DNA of 15,748 bases, from positions 1-15,748 of the forward strand of contig JAIRNB010000239.1 in NCBI GenBank assembly GCA_031258265.1, given 5' to 3'. Positions 6,176 to 12,689 of this stretch are shown here, one piece after another. Origin of the DNA: Treponema sp. GTDB taxonomy: Bacteria; Spirochaetota; Spirochaetia; Treponematales; Breznakiellaceae. The translations under genes were made by a program, and so were the position numbers. The stretch's first letter is position 1; each line of letters opens with the position of its first letter. The notes below the pieces were generated by a model. That model made no database searches, was not told the DNA's origin, and was given only the letters and a program-made list of their open reading frames with translations.

Positions 6176-6265
6176 TCCGGTCTACTCCACTACCCCCTCT
6201 TATGGATCCGCGGCGTTAGTCCCCTATATGCACAGGCGCATTAGTCTAGGCGCGCGCACCGGCGA

Positions 6266-6295
6266 TTGACAGAATCGCGCCGATCCGGTTAATAT
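6266..6295 (+). promoter_or_regulatory. Candidate promoter for infA
   Basis: A perfect TTGACA (6266-6271) is followed after 18 bases by TAATAT (6290-6295). It would give an infA leader of about 125 bases that contains the 10-bp inverted repeat at 6312-6342. A hairpin-forming pair, GGCGATT and AATCGCGCC (6261-6281, one extra base), spans the -35 box. Confidence 0.5.
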
Positions 6296-6320
6296 TATTC
6301 AATAGTTAAAGTTGTTCCAA
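6292..6320 (-). promoter_or_regulatory. Candidate divergent promoter for the signalling cassette
   Basis: On the minus strand TTGGAA (6315-6320) and TAATAT (6292-6297) are separated by 17 bases. The -10 boxes of this promoter and the plus-strand infA promoter overlap, so the two could compete. The predicted leader to the 58-residue gene is about 140 bases. Confidence 0.4.
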
Positions 6321-6342
6321 AATTAACCGGGGTTTGGAACAA
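6312..6342. promoter_or_regulatory. 10-bp inverted repeat, possible operator
   Basis: TTGTTCCAAA (6312-6321) and TTTGGAACAA (6333-6342) are perfect inverted arms with an 11-base centre. The left arm covers the minus-strand -35 box, and the whole dyad lies in the infA leader. Size and symmetry (two arms about two helical turns apart, 21 bases centre to centre) fit a dimeric DNA-binding protein; it could instead be an RNA stem in the infA message. No T-run follows the right arm. Confidence 0.5.
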
Positions 6343-6430
6343 GTTTAGTTCAATAGAGCAATAGATGTGAACGATATACCCTGTTTGAATCTGCCGAAGG
6401 GCATTTCCGAATGAAGCGGAAGGAGTTTTT

Positions 6431-6655
6431 GTGGCGAAAGAAGAAGCGATAGAAGTTGAAGGAGTCGTCCGGGAAGCCCTGCCTAACACTATGTTCCGGG
6501 TAGAACTGGATAACCAGAATGGACACCGAATCCTTGCCCACCTTTCCGGCAAAATGCGTAAGCACTATATCCGTATCGTCCCCGGCGACAGGGTGCGGAT
6601 AGCCCTGTCCCCTTACGATCTAAGCCGGGGCCGAATCATATACCGGGAACGCTGA
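6431..6655 (+). CDS. infA: Translation initiation factor IF-1
   Basis: The 74-residue protein matches IF-1 in full length (about 72 residues in most bacteria) and in motifs: an early I-E-V-E-G-V-V-R-E-A-L-P-N-T-M-F-R-V-E-L, then H-R-I-L-A-H-L-S-G-K-M-R-K-H-Y-I-R-I, then V-P-G-D-R-V-R-I-A-L-S-P-Y-D-L-S-R-G-R-I. This is the S1/OB fold that occupies the ribosomal A site during initiation. Translation begins at a GTG (6431) with AAGGAG five bases upstream. It is not in a ribosomal-protein operon here but stands alone, converging on the Smr gene with an 8-base gap and no clear terminator. The long leader holds a dyad that may regulate it. Confidence 0.96.
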   Translation: MAKEEAIEVEGVVREALPNTMFRVELDNQNGHRILAHLSGKMRKHYIRIVPGDRVRIALSPYDLSRGRIIYRER

Positions 6656-6663
6656 ACAAACCG

Positions 6664-7170
6664 TTATTTTAACAATACCCAGGTTACGCCGGTCCCCCCT
6701 GCGGGGCCCTGTCCGCTCTCCCCGGCAAAGGGGCAGCGTTCAATAAATTCCCTAACCGTCCGTTTGAGTACGGCCTCGCCCTGGGAGTGGTTTCCCTTGC
6801 CGTGGATAAGGGCCAGTTTAACAAAACCCCGCTGCCGGCTTGTTTCAAAAAAATTTTCCAGGGCGGTCCATGCCTGGTCCCGGCTAAGGCCGTGGAGATC
6901 GATGACCGCATCGGGACGGCGGGCCAGGAGCCGCCGTCTTTTAGCGGCGGCAGAATCCTGTCCCCGGGGGGCGGGATCTTCGGCGTCTTTGTCGTGGACC
7001 TCATGGGTTTCCAGCCAGCGGGAAAAGAGCCGGGAAATTTCCCCGCCGGAATTTTCCGGGGTTTTCCCGGAACCTTTCCGGTCCTTCTTTTTTTGACTCC
7101 CCCTCCGCCAATCTCCCTGGCCTTTCCCCTGGCTCCGCTCCCAGCGATCCAGAATTTCCCCGAAATCCAT
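6664..7170 (-). CDS. Smr-domain protein, last gene of the Bat operon
   Basis: The 168-residue protein has a charged, low-complexity N-terminal region (1-85; opening M-D-F-G-E-I-L-D-R-W-E and then many K, R, G) and a C-terminal Smr (MutS-related) domain (about 88-168) with DLHG (91-94) and HGKG (123-126), the two hallmark motifs. Smr domains bind or nick nucleic acids; stand-alone forms are linked to RNA surveillance or structure-specific cleavage. It starts 12 bases after the stop of the SH3 protein gene with AAGGGA as ribosome-binding site, so it is probably co-transcribed with the Bat genes, though a functional tie is unproven. Confidence 0.88.
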   Translation of the reverse strand: MDFGEILDRWERSQGKGQGDWRRGSQKKKDRKGSGKTPENSGGEISRLFSRWLETHEVHDKDAEDPAPRGQDSAAAKRRRLLARRPDAVIDLHGLSRDQAWTALENFFETSRQRGFVKLALIHGKGNHSQGEAVLKRTVREFIERCPFAGESGQGPAGGTGVTWVLLK

Positions 7171-7182
7171 TGCCGTCCCTTG

Positions 7183-8277
7183 TCAGTAGATAAGGCAGGA
7201 ACCGGTCCTGATCCAGCCGGCAATTCCATCCCGTAAAGATTCGGCATAGGCCCAGCCCCCCCGGACTTCATAGATCAAAAGCCCCTGTCCCTCCCGCAGG
7301 GAGGCGATTCTGGTCCCCCCGTCTTCGGGAACCTGGTACACCGGACTTTCCCTGGCTAAAGCCTGCCGGGGACTCCTCCCCTTAAGGTAAACCGGTAAGG
7401 AACCCTCCAGGGAGCGGAGGGTAGTCAGGCGCAGCAGGCAGAGGAGGGCCAAAATGAAAAAGACAAGACTGGACCCCCTGGAAACCCAGTATACAAAACG
7501 CCGTCCCCCTGGTCCCAGCCTTCGCCATAGGCCGGCGGGGAGAGTAATGCTCAGGGCCGCCAGGATAAGGCACAGGACCGACGCGGGGATAAGAAGCAGG
7601 GGATGGCGAAAGACCTCATCCTCCTCCCCCGCCAAACCGAGGACCCGTTCCAGTTCCCGGCGCTGGGCCGCCAGGCTGAAACCGGCGATATGGTCCCGTT
7701 CATGGCGCCGCAGTTCCGCCAGGGCTTCCACCGGCTGCCCCCCTTCCCAGAGGGCCCGGCTCCGCTCCACGATCCCCCGGCCCCAGGCCCCAGGCCGGCC
7801 CGGTTTTAGGGCCGGGAAGGGGGGCGGTTTTCCGGGGGCCGGCCCCGCCGGGTTCCCCCCGGCCTCCGGGGGAAGGATTTGCGGAGGCCGGGGGGCGGGA
7901 TTCACCGGAATCTTAAGGGCCGGAGCTTTCGGGGCCCCCCGTTCCGGGGAAAGGCTGAAGCCCGGAAGAACAAAAAACGGCCCCTCCAGGGGGATAACCC
8001 GGAAGGCCAGGAATTCATCTTCCTCCGGGGGAAGGACCTCCATGATAACCATGGGGGGAACGGGGGGCAGGACAGGGACTTCTCTTCCCCCGCTAAAACA
8101 AAGGGCCAGCCGGGTTTCCTGGCCCACCGTCAGGACCGCGGGGGGATTCTTCCAGTAGGGTCCCTTAGGGGACTGGGCGAAGAGGCCGGAGAAGGCGGTA
8201 AGGCCATAGAAAACCAGTAATCCGCTTAATAATCCGGCCCTGAGGAGGGGGGATCTTCCCATTCCCGGCTTTTCCAT
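7183..8277 (-). CDS. BatE-like membrane protein with C-terminal SH3 domain
   Basis: The 364-residue protein has a signal peptide (1 to about 35, ending F-S-G-L-F-A-Q), a periplasmic part, a proline-rich stretch (about 113-163), a helical TPR-like segment (about 166-215), two membrane helices (about 225-250 and 263-284) and a C-terminal bacterial SH3-like domain (about 304-363, with P-V-Y, a hydrophobic G-Q-G-L-L-I-Y-E-V, G-G-W-A-Y and G-I-A-G-W-I). Position and layout agree with BatE-type proteins at the end of Bat operons. The start at 8277 is supported by AAAGGAG ten bases upstream and makes a 52-base overlap with the VWA-TPR gene; a later Met6 lacks such a site. The SH3 domain probably binds a cell-wall or protein ligand. 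Confidence 0.78.
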   Translation of the reverse strand: MEKPGMGRSPLLRAGLLSGLLVFYGLTAFSGLFAQSPKGPYWKNPPAVLTVGQETRLALCFSGGREVPVLPPVPPMVIMEVLPPEEDEFLAFRVIPLEGPFFVLPGFSLSPERGAPKAPALKIPVNPAPRPPQILPPEAGGNPAGPAPGKPPPFPALKPGRPGAWGRGIVERSRALWEGGQPVEALAELRRHERDHIAGFSLAAQRRELERVLGLAGEEDEVFRHPLLLIPASVLCLILAALSITLPAGLWRRLGPGGRRFVYWVSRGSSLVFFILALLCLLRLTTLRSLEGSLPVYLKGRSPRQALARESPVYQVPEDGGTRIASLREGQGLLIYEVRGGWAYAESLRDGIAGWIRTGSCLIY

Positions 8278-9755
8278 TGGTTTTGCTCCTTTAGGTCAAG
8301 GTAACGGAACAGGGCGTCCAGGCGATCCTCCCCCTCCCCAAGACCTTTTTTCTCCCCTCCCCGGGAGAGGGACAGGAGGGCAAGCTCCAAATTCCTCTTC
8401 GCCTCCAGGCGGCCGCCCTCAAGTTCCAGGGCCTCCCGAAAGGCCGCCGCGGCCCCCTCATAATCGGCCCCCTGGAACAAGACCAGCCCCCGGTTGTAGG
8501 AGATCCGGTAACTCAACTCCCGGTGCCCCCCGGCGGGCAGGGCCTTCAGCGCCAGGGCGGCGGCCTCATAGCGGGCCAGGGCGGCGGGCATTTCCTCCAG
8601 GGCGCCGTAGACGGCGGCCAGGCCGTACTCCGCGTAGGGGAGGACCTCCGGGTATTCCAGGGCCCTAAGGTAGGCGGAAATTGCCTCGTCATAACGGCCC
8701 TGGGCATGGTAGAAATTTCCCTCCACCACCAGGAGCCTTCCCGAGACGGGGGCGCAGGATTGGCAGAACAGGGCCAGGGGGAAGATGAGGAGGGCCAGGG
8801 ACCCCATCCTCCGGCTTTTCCGCAGGCAGAGCCGTGAGAGCCCCAGGCTTACAAGGGCGGCGATCAGGAAAAAACGCCAGCGGGGCCGGTTTTCCCGGCG
8901 CCGCCCCGCCCCCTCCCCTTCAAGGGCCAGGGATTCGAGGTAAGAACGCAGCCGCTGTCCCGCCTGGGGCCCGTTGCCGTCGATGTATATGCCTCCGGTT
9001 TTAGCCGCCGCCGCCTCCAGGGAAGCCCGCTGTAAACGGCTGAGGGGGCCCGGGGATTCCGATTCTCCGTTTACAAGGCCCCCGGATTCCGTGCCGATTC
9101 CCAGCGCCGCTATGGCGATCCCCTGGGCGGCGGCCCGTTCCGAAGCGGCATCCAGGGAACCGGAGAGGGATTCCCCGTCACTCAACAGAACGATGATCCT
9201 GCGGCTGGGGAAATCATCCAGAAAAGCGGAGGCGGCGGCGTCCACCAGGGATTCCAGGTTTGTCCCCGTACCGCCGCCCAGGGCTTCCGCCAGGCTTTTC
9301 AGGAAGCTTGCCATCACCGCCCTGTCTTCCGTCAGGGGGAGGGCCAGAATACCCCGGCCCCGGCCCAGGGCGGCCCCCATACGAAAACCGAAAGTTCCCT
9401 CCGCTATATTCAGGCCCAGGGCGGCGGCCTGTTCCAGCCGCGTCAGGGCGCCAGAATCCCGGACCTCCATGCTGTGGGAAACATCCAGGGCCAGGATCAG
9501 ATCCAAGCCCCGGCGGTATTCAAGCGCCGGCCGCAGGCCCCAATGGGGGCCCGCCAGGGCAAAAAGCAGGGAGGCAAAGAAAAGCCAGGTAAAGAAAAAG
9601 GAAAACCGGTAACGCAGGACATGGGGAGCAAAGAAGGAACCGTAACGCCGGTCCCGGATTAGCCGCAGGACCGCAAAAAAGGCAAGGGGGATAAGGCCCA
9701 GAAGAACCGGGGGGCGGTCAAAGCCAAAGGCCCCGGCAATTTCGTTTGCCGTCAT
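8226..9755 (-). CDS. batB: BatB-BatC fusion: VWA membrane protein with TPR tail
   Basis: The 509-residue protein begins like BatB: membrane helices at about 17-31 and 52-69, then a von Willebrand factor A domain (about 84-275) with a full MIDAS site, D91-V-S93-H-S95, T165 and D193-G194. A third membrane helix follows (about 294-309). Residues 317-335 then look like a lipoprotein signal peptide, starting M-G-S-L-A-L-L-I-F and ending F-C-Q-S-C-A-P, and precede TPR units (about 338-460) that correspond to the separate BatC/TPR protein of other bacteria. The C-terminal 45 residues are charged and probably disordered. Its start overlaps the BatA stop as ATGA. The MIDAS domain should bind Mg and a protein partner, with MoxR as likely remodeller. 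A true fusion or an internal start at Met317 are both possible. Confidence 0.88.
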   Translation of the reverse strand: MTANEIAGAFGFDRPPVLLGLIPLAFFAVLRLIRDRRYGSFFAPHVLRYRFSFFFTWLFFASLLFALAGPHWGLRPALEYRRGLDLILALDVSHSMEVRDSGALTRLEQAAALGLNIAEGTFGFRMGAALGRGRGILALPLTEDRAVMASFLKSLAEALGGGTGTNLESLVDAAASAFLDDFPSRRIIVLLSDGESLSGSLDAASERAAAQGIAIAALGIGTESGGLVNGESESPGPLSRLQRASLEAAAAKTGGIYIDGNGPQAGQRLRSYLESLALEGEGAGRRRENRPRWRFFLIAALVSLGLSRLCLRKSRRMGSLALLIFPLALFCQSCAPVSGRLLVVEGNFYHAQGRYDEAISAYLRALEYPEVLPYAEYGLAAVYGALEEMPAALARYEAAALALKALPAGGHRELSYRISYNRGLVLFQGADYEGAAAAFREALELEGGRLEAKRNLELALLSLSRGGEKKGLGEGEDRLDALFRYLDLKEQNQWKSREWEDPPSSGPDY

Positions 9756-10816
9756 ACCAGGGCCCCCAGAAGAAAACGGCGGATAAATCCGGTCAGGGCA
9801 AAGAGGGCCAGGCCGCAGGCGATCAGGGGGACCTGCAGGGGGTAGCGGCGGACCAGGAGGCCGGAACGGCTTACCGTCAGTTCCTCCCCGGAAATCCGGG
9901 TAAAGGCGGCCGCCAGACCATCCGCCGAAGGGGCGGAGATATAGGTCCCCCCGCCGGCCAGGCTTAGAGCCCGGAGGCTGGCCTCGTCAAAACGGGAGTC
10001 AAAAACCCCGGTCCGCCGCATCCGGGTAAGGGGGTCCACATAGTCGATGGGTATTTCCCCCCCGCTGCCCACTCCGATGACCCAGAGGGAGATCCCCGCC
10101 TCTTCCAGCAGGGCGGCGGCGGTTTCCGGGTTTACCGGTCCCGCGTTGTTTTCCCCGTCGGTAATGAGGATCGCCACCCGGTGGGGGCTGGGGGAATCCC
10201 GCAAATGCCGGGCAGCCACCGCCAAACCCATACCCAGGGCCGTGCCGTCCCCCAGTTCCCCCAGCCGAAGCCTCTCCAGCCGATCTTCCAGGACCCGCCG
10301 GTCCACGGTGGGGGGCACCAGGAGGGCCGCGTCATTCCCCAGGGCCGCCAGGCCGATGGCATCGGAGGGCCGCCGCTCCGCAAATTCCCGGACGAGATTC
10401 CGGGCGGCGTCAAAACGGCTGGTACTGTTACGGCCGCCGCGGCTGCCGCGGCCGGTCCCGTTACGCTCATCCTGGCCCCCGCCGGAAGCTCCCCCCATGT
10501 CGAGGCCCGCCATGCTGGGGCTAATATCCAGAATAAAGAGAATATCCGCCCCCCGGTCCAGCCATACGGTCTTATTTATCCGCCGCTCCGGCCCCCCCGC
10601 CGCCAGGAGGAGCAGGACCGCGCCGAAAAGTTCCAGGGCAAAGAGGAAACGGAGGATCAGATCGCATGTAAAGGGGGGCTTAAAGGGAACGCCCCCCGGA
10701 GCCCCCAGGGGCAGAAAAAGGACAAAGACATGCCGGGTACGCCGGGTAACAACAAAAACCAGGGGAACAAGGATCAGGGCCCCCGCGATACACCATGGGT
10801 ATTCAAAGCCAATCAT
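9752..10816 (-). CDS. batA: BatA-like VWA-domain membrane protein
   Basis: The 354-residue protein has N-terminal membrane helices (about 8-24 and 53-73), a VWA domain (about 88-310) and a C-terminal membrane helix (about 328-348), the standard BatA topology. The MIDAS motif is complete: D97-I-S99-P-S101, T192 in D-G-T-A, and D220-G221 in I-T-D-G-E-N-N. Directly after the first MIDAS loop, residues 106-134 form an insertion rich in Gly, Ser, Asn and Arg not expected in BatA. In Bacteroides and Borrelia such proteins are linked to oxygen tolerance or surface/adhesion roles; the function here is inferred. AGGGGA lies five bases before the ATG, and the start overlaps the BatD-like stop by four bases. 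Confidence 0.9.
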   Translation of the reverse strand: MIGFEYPWCIAGALILVPLVFVVTRRTRHVFVLFLPLGAPGGVPFKPPFTCDLILRFLFALELFGAVLLLLAAGGPERRINKTVWLDRGADILFILDISPSMAGLDMGGASGGGQDERNGTGRGSRGGRNSTSRFDAARNLVREFAERRPSDAIGLAALGNDAALLVPPTVDRRVLEDRLERLRLGELGDGTALGMGLAVAARHLRDSPSPHRVAILITDGENNAGPVNPETAAALLEEAGISLWVIGVGSGGEIPIDYVDPLTRMRRTGVFDSRFDEASLRALSLAGGGTYISAPSADGLAAAFTRISGEELTVSRSGLLVRRYPLQVPLIACGLALFALTGFIRRFLLGALV

Positions 10817-11745
10817 GATTTCCCCTGTTCTTTAAATCCCCTCTCCATGGCCCGGAGGATACCCTCCATTTGATCAAGGAGGGCGGAAATCTCCTCGCCG
10901 GCGGCTGTTTCCCCGCTAAAACGGAGCCTGTCGAGGCGGCGAAAGAAGTCCCCCAGGGAGGAAGGGGAAACAGGCTGAAGTCCCTCCGCCGGGGAAAACA
11001 GGGGGGATAGGACGCTAAATTCCTCCGCCGTCATGGCCCGGCAGTCCATACCGCTTTCCCCGTCAAAAAAATACCCCAGAAAAGCCCGGAATTCCACGGA
11101 AAGCCTTTTGAGTATCGTTTGGCAGGAAGAGCGGGGGATTCTTTCCCGCAGACTCTCCCCAATGTTTCCCATCAGCCGGATAAGCCGCCGCCGCCGCCGG
11201 GCTTCCATTAGCTTTGCCAGATAAGGCCGGCCCCAGATCCCCAGCCCCAGTAAAAGCAGGAGGCCGAGGATCATCAGGGAGGAACTGCCGTAGATAAGCA
11301 GGGCCGTACCGGGGACCGCCAGGGGCGGGGCGGAGCCGGACAGCACAAGGACCCCGCCGTCTTGGGGGGAAGAGCCAGGATTCAACACCGAGGCGATACT
11401 TACCCGGCAGCCTTCCAGGTTAAAACCGGGGAGCTGGGGGATTTCGATGGGGGGAATCTCAAGCTCTCCCGGCGCAAAGGCGGTAAAATCAACAAGCACC
11501 TGCCCCCGGCGGCTGTCAAATTCCAGCCGGTGAAGCCTAAGTTCCGGACTTTGGGGGAGAAACCAGGGTTCGGTAATAGCAAAGGAAGCCGTCCCCGGGA
11601 AAGGGGACTCCAGGTTCAGTATCAGGCGGCCCCGGTCCCCGACAAAAAGCTGCCGGGGAATCTGACTGGCCTCCGGCTGCCCCTCCTGGGCCCAGGACAG
11701 GAGGGGCAACAGCAAGCCCAGGACCAGGAAAAGCCCCGCCCTCAT
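10813..11745 (-). CDS. batD: BatD-like membrane protein
   Basis: The 310-residue protein has a signal peptide (1 to about 19, L-L-L-P-L-L-S-W-A), a beta-rich periplasmic region (about 25-140, with F-A-P-G-E-L-E-I-P-P-I, typical of Ig-like BatD strands), one membrane helix (about 147-171), a basic stop-transfer patch (RRRRR, 183-187) and a cytoplasmic helical tail (about 188-310). It is clearly shorter than many BatD proteins, having one Ig-like unit rather than several. Placement between DUF58 and BatA is the usual Bat order. The start overlaps the DUF58 stop as ATGA, and GGGGG lies about 9 bases upstream. Call based on topology and context; primary sequence in this family is poorly conserved. 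Confidence 0.72.
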   Translation of the reverse strand: MRAGLFLVLGLLLPLLSWAQEGQPEASQIPRQLFVGDRGRLILNLESPFPGTASFAITEPWFLPQSPELRLHRLEFDSRRGQVLVDFTAFAPGELEIPPIEIPQLPGFNLEGCRVSIASVLNPGSSPQDGGVLVLSGSAPPLAVPGTALLIYGSSSLMILGLLLLLGLGIWGRPYLAKLMEARRRRRLIRLMGNIGESLRERIPRSSCQTILKRLSVEFRAFLGYFFDGESGMDCRAMTAEEFSVLSPLFSPAEGLQPVSPSSLGDFFRRLDRLRFSGETAAGEEISALLDQMEGILRAMERGFKEQGKS

Positions 11746-12680
11746 CTAAAGCCCCCGCCGGGGGTCCTGCGTCTTACATGCTGGGCCGTCTTCCTGCCGC
11801 TAAAAAAACGGCTTAACGCCATGGGGGTCTCCTCCGGGGAAGGCAGGAAGACGCAGGCGGCGCCGGCCCGGCGGCATAAGCCCTCCATCTGGTCCCGCCG
11901 TTCCCGGACCCAGCGGGACCAATCCCTGCGGAAAGAGAGAAAACCGCTGGGACCGTGGAGGCTGATCCCCGTTTCCGGGTCCTCCAGGAGGACAAGCCCC
12001 AGCTTGGGGAACTCTCCCTCCGGGGGATTCCCCAGGCCAATGGCCACAAGATCATGCCGGGCCGCCAGGTCCTCAAATTCCTGCTCCCAGGCGGAGGTGA
12101 AAAAATCACTCAAGACCACCACCAGACTCCGCCGTTTAAGGAAACGCCCCGTACCCAAGAGGGCGGCCCGCAGGTTGCTCTGGGGGCCTTCCTCCGAAGA
12201 TACCCCCCCGGACTCAAGGGCGGCGGCCAGGATTCCCATGATATGGGGCCTCCCCTTCCGGGGGGGGAAGACCCGGGTAATACCCCGGTCAAAAAAAAGG
12301 GCCCCCACCCGCTGTCCCGCCTTTTCCGCGGAAAACGCGATAAGGGCGGCGGCGAAGACCCCCTGTTCGTAAGAATTCATCCCCCCCGTCTTTTTCGCGG
12401 GGAAAGATGTACGCATGGAAGAAGAGGCGTCCAGGATAAGGAAAACTGAAAATTCCCGTTCTTCCCTGTACATTTTAACGTATGGTTCGCCAAAGCGGGC
12501 GCTGGCATTCCAGTCGATAAAACGGGCGTCATCCCCCATTTGGTAGTGCCGGGCCTCGTCAAATTCGATTCCCTGGCCCTTGAACACCGAGCGGAAGCCC
12601 CCCGCCAAAAATTCCTCTGAAAGCCCCCCGGCGCTGAGGGGAAAGGCGGTGACTTTACGCAGCAGTTCCCAGCGATCCAT
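11742..12680 (-). CDS. DUF58-family protein (VWA-like)
   Basis: The 312-residue soluble protein shows the DUF58 signature G-x-E-F-D-E-A-R-x-Y-x-x-G-D-D-A-R-x-I-D-W-N-A-S-A-R (about 38-62), followed by E-R-E and a VWA-type fold with a MIDAS-like D84-A-S86-S-S88 and a second acidic site at S-D192-F. DUF58 proteins are constant partners of MoxR ATPases in Bat and related loci and probably bind the ATPase or its VWA clients. The gene starts 9 bases after the MoxR stop without a clear Shine-Dalgarno, suggesting translational coupling. Confidence 0.92.
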   Translation of the reverse strand: MDRWELLRKVTAFPLSAGGLSEEFLAGGFRSVFKGQGIEFDEARHYQMGDDARFIDWNASARFGEPYVKMYREEREFSVFLILDASSSMRTSFPAKKTGGMNSYEQGVFAAALIAFSAEKAGQRVGALFFDRGITRVFPPRKGRPHIMGILAAALESGGVSSEEGPQSNLRAALLGTGRFLKRRSLVVVLSDFFTSAWEQEFEDLAARHDLVAIGLGNPPEGEFPKLGLVLLEDPETGISLHGPSGFLSFRRDWSRWVRERRDQMEGLCRRAGAACVFLPSPEETPMALSRFFSGRKTAQHVRRRTPGGGFR

Positions 12681-12689
12681 AACTACCAG

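Noticed and set aside
6000..6300. Possible tRNA, tmRNA, SRP or RNase P RNA in the gap before infA
   Set aside because: No T-loop motif, no GAGGAAAGTCC-type or SRP GGAAG tetraloop signature and no cloverleaf could be drawn; the hairpins are explained as local regulatory dyads.
11362..12372. 336-codon open frame on the plus strand across the DUF58 and BatD-like genes
   Set aside because: It is antisense to two well-supported genes, is very rich in Arg/Lys/Pro/Ser as expected from the complement of GC-rich coding DNA, and shows no known motif.
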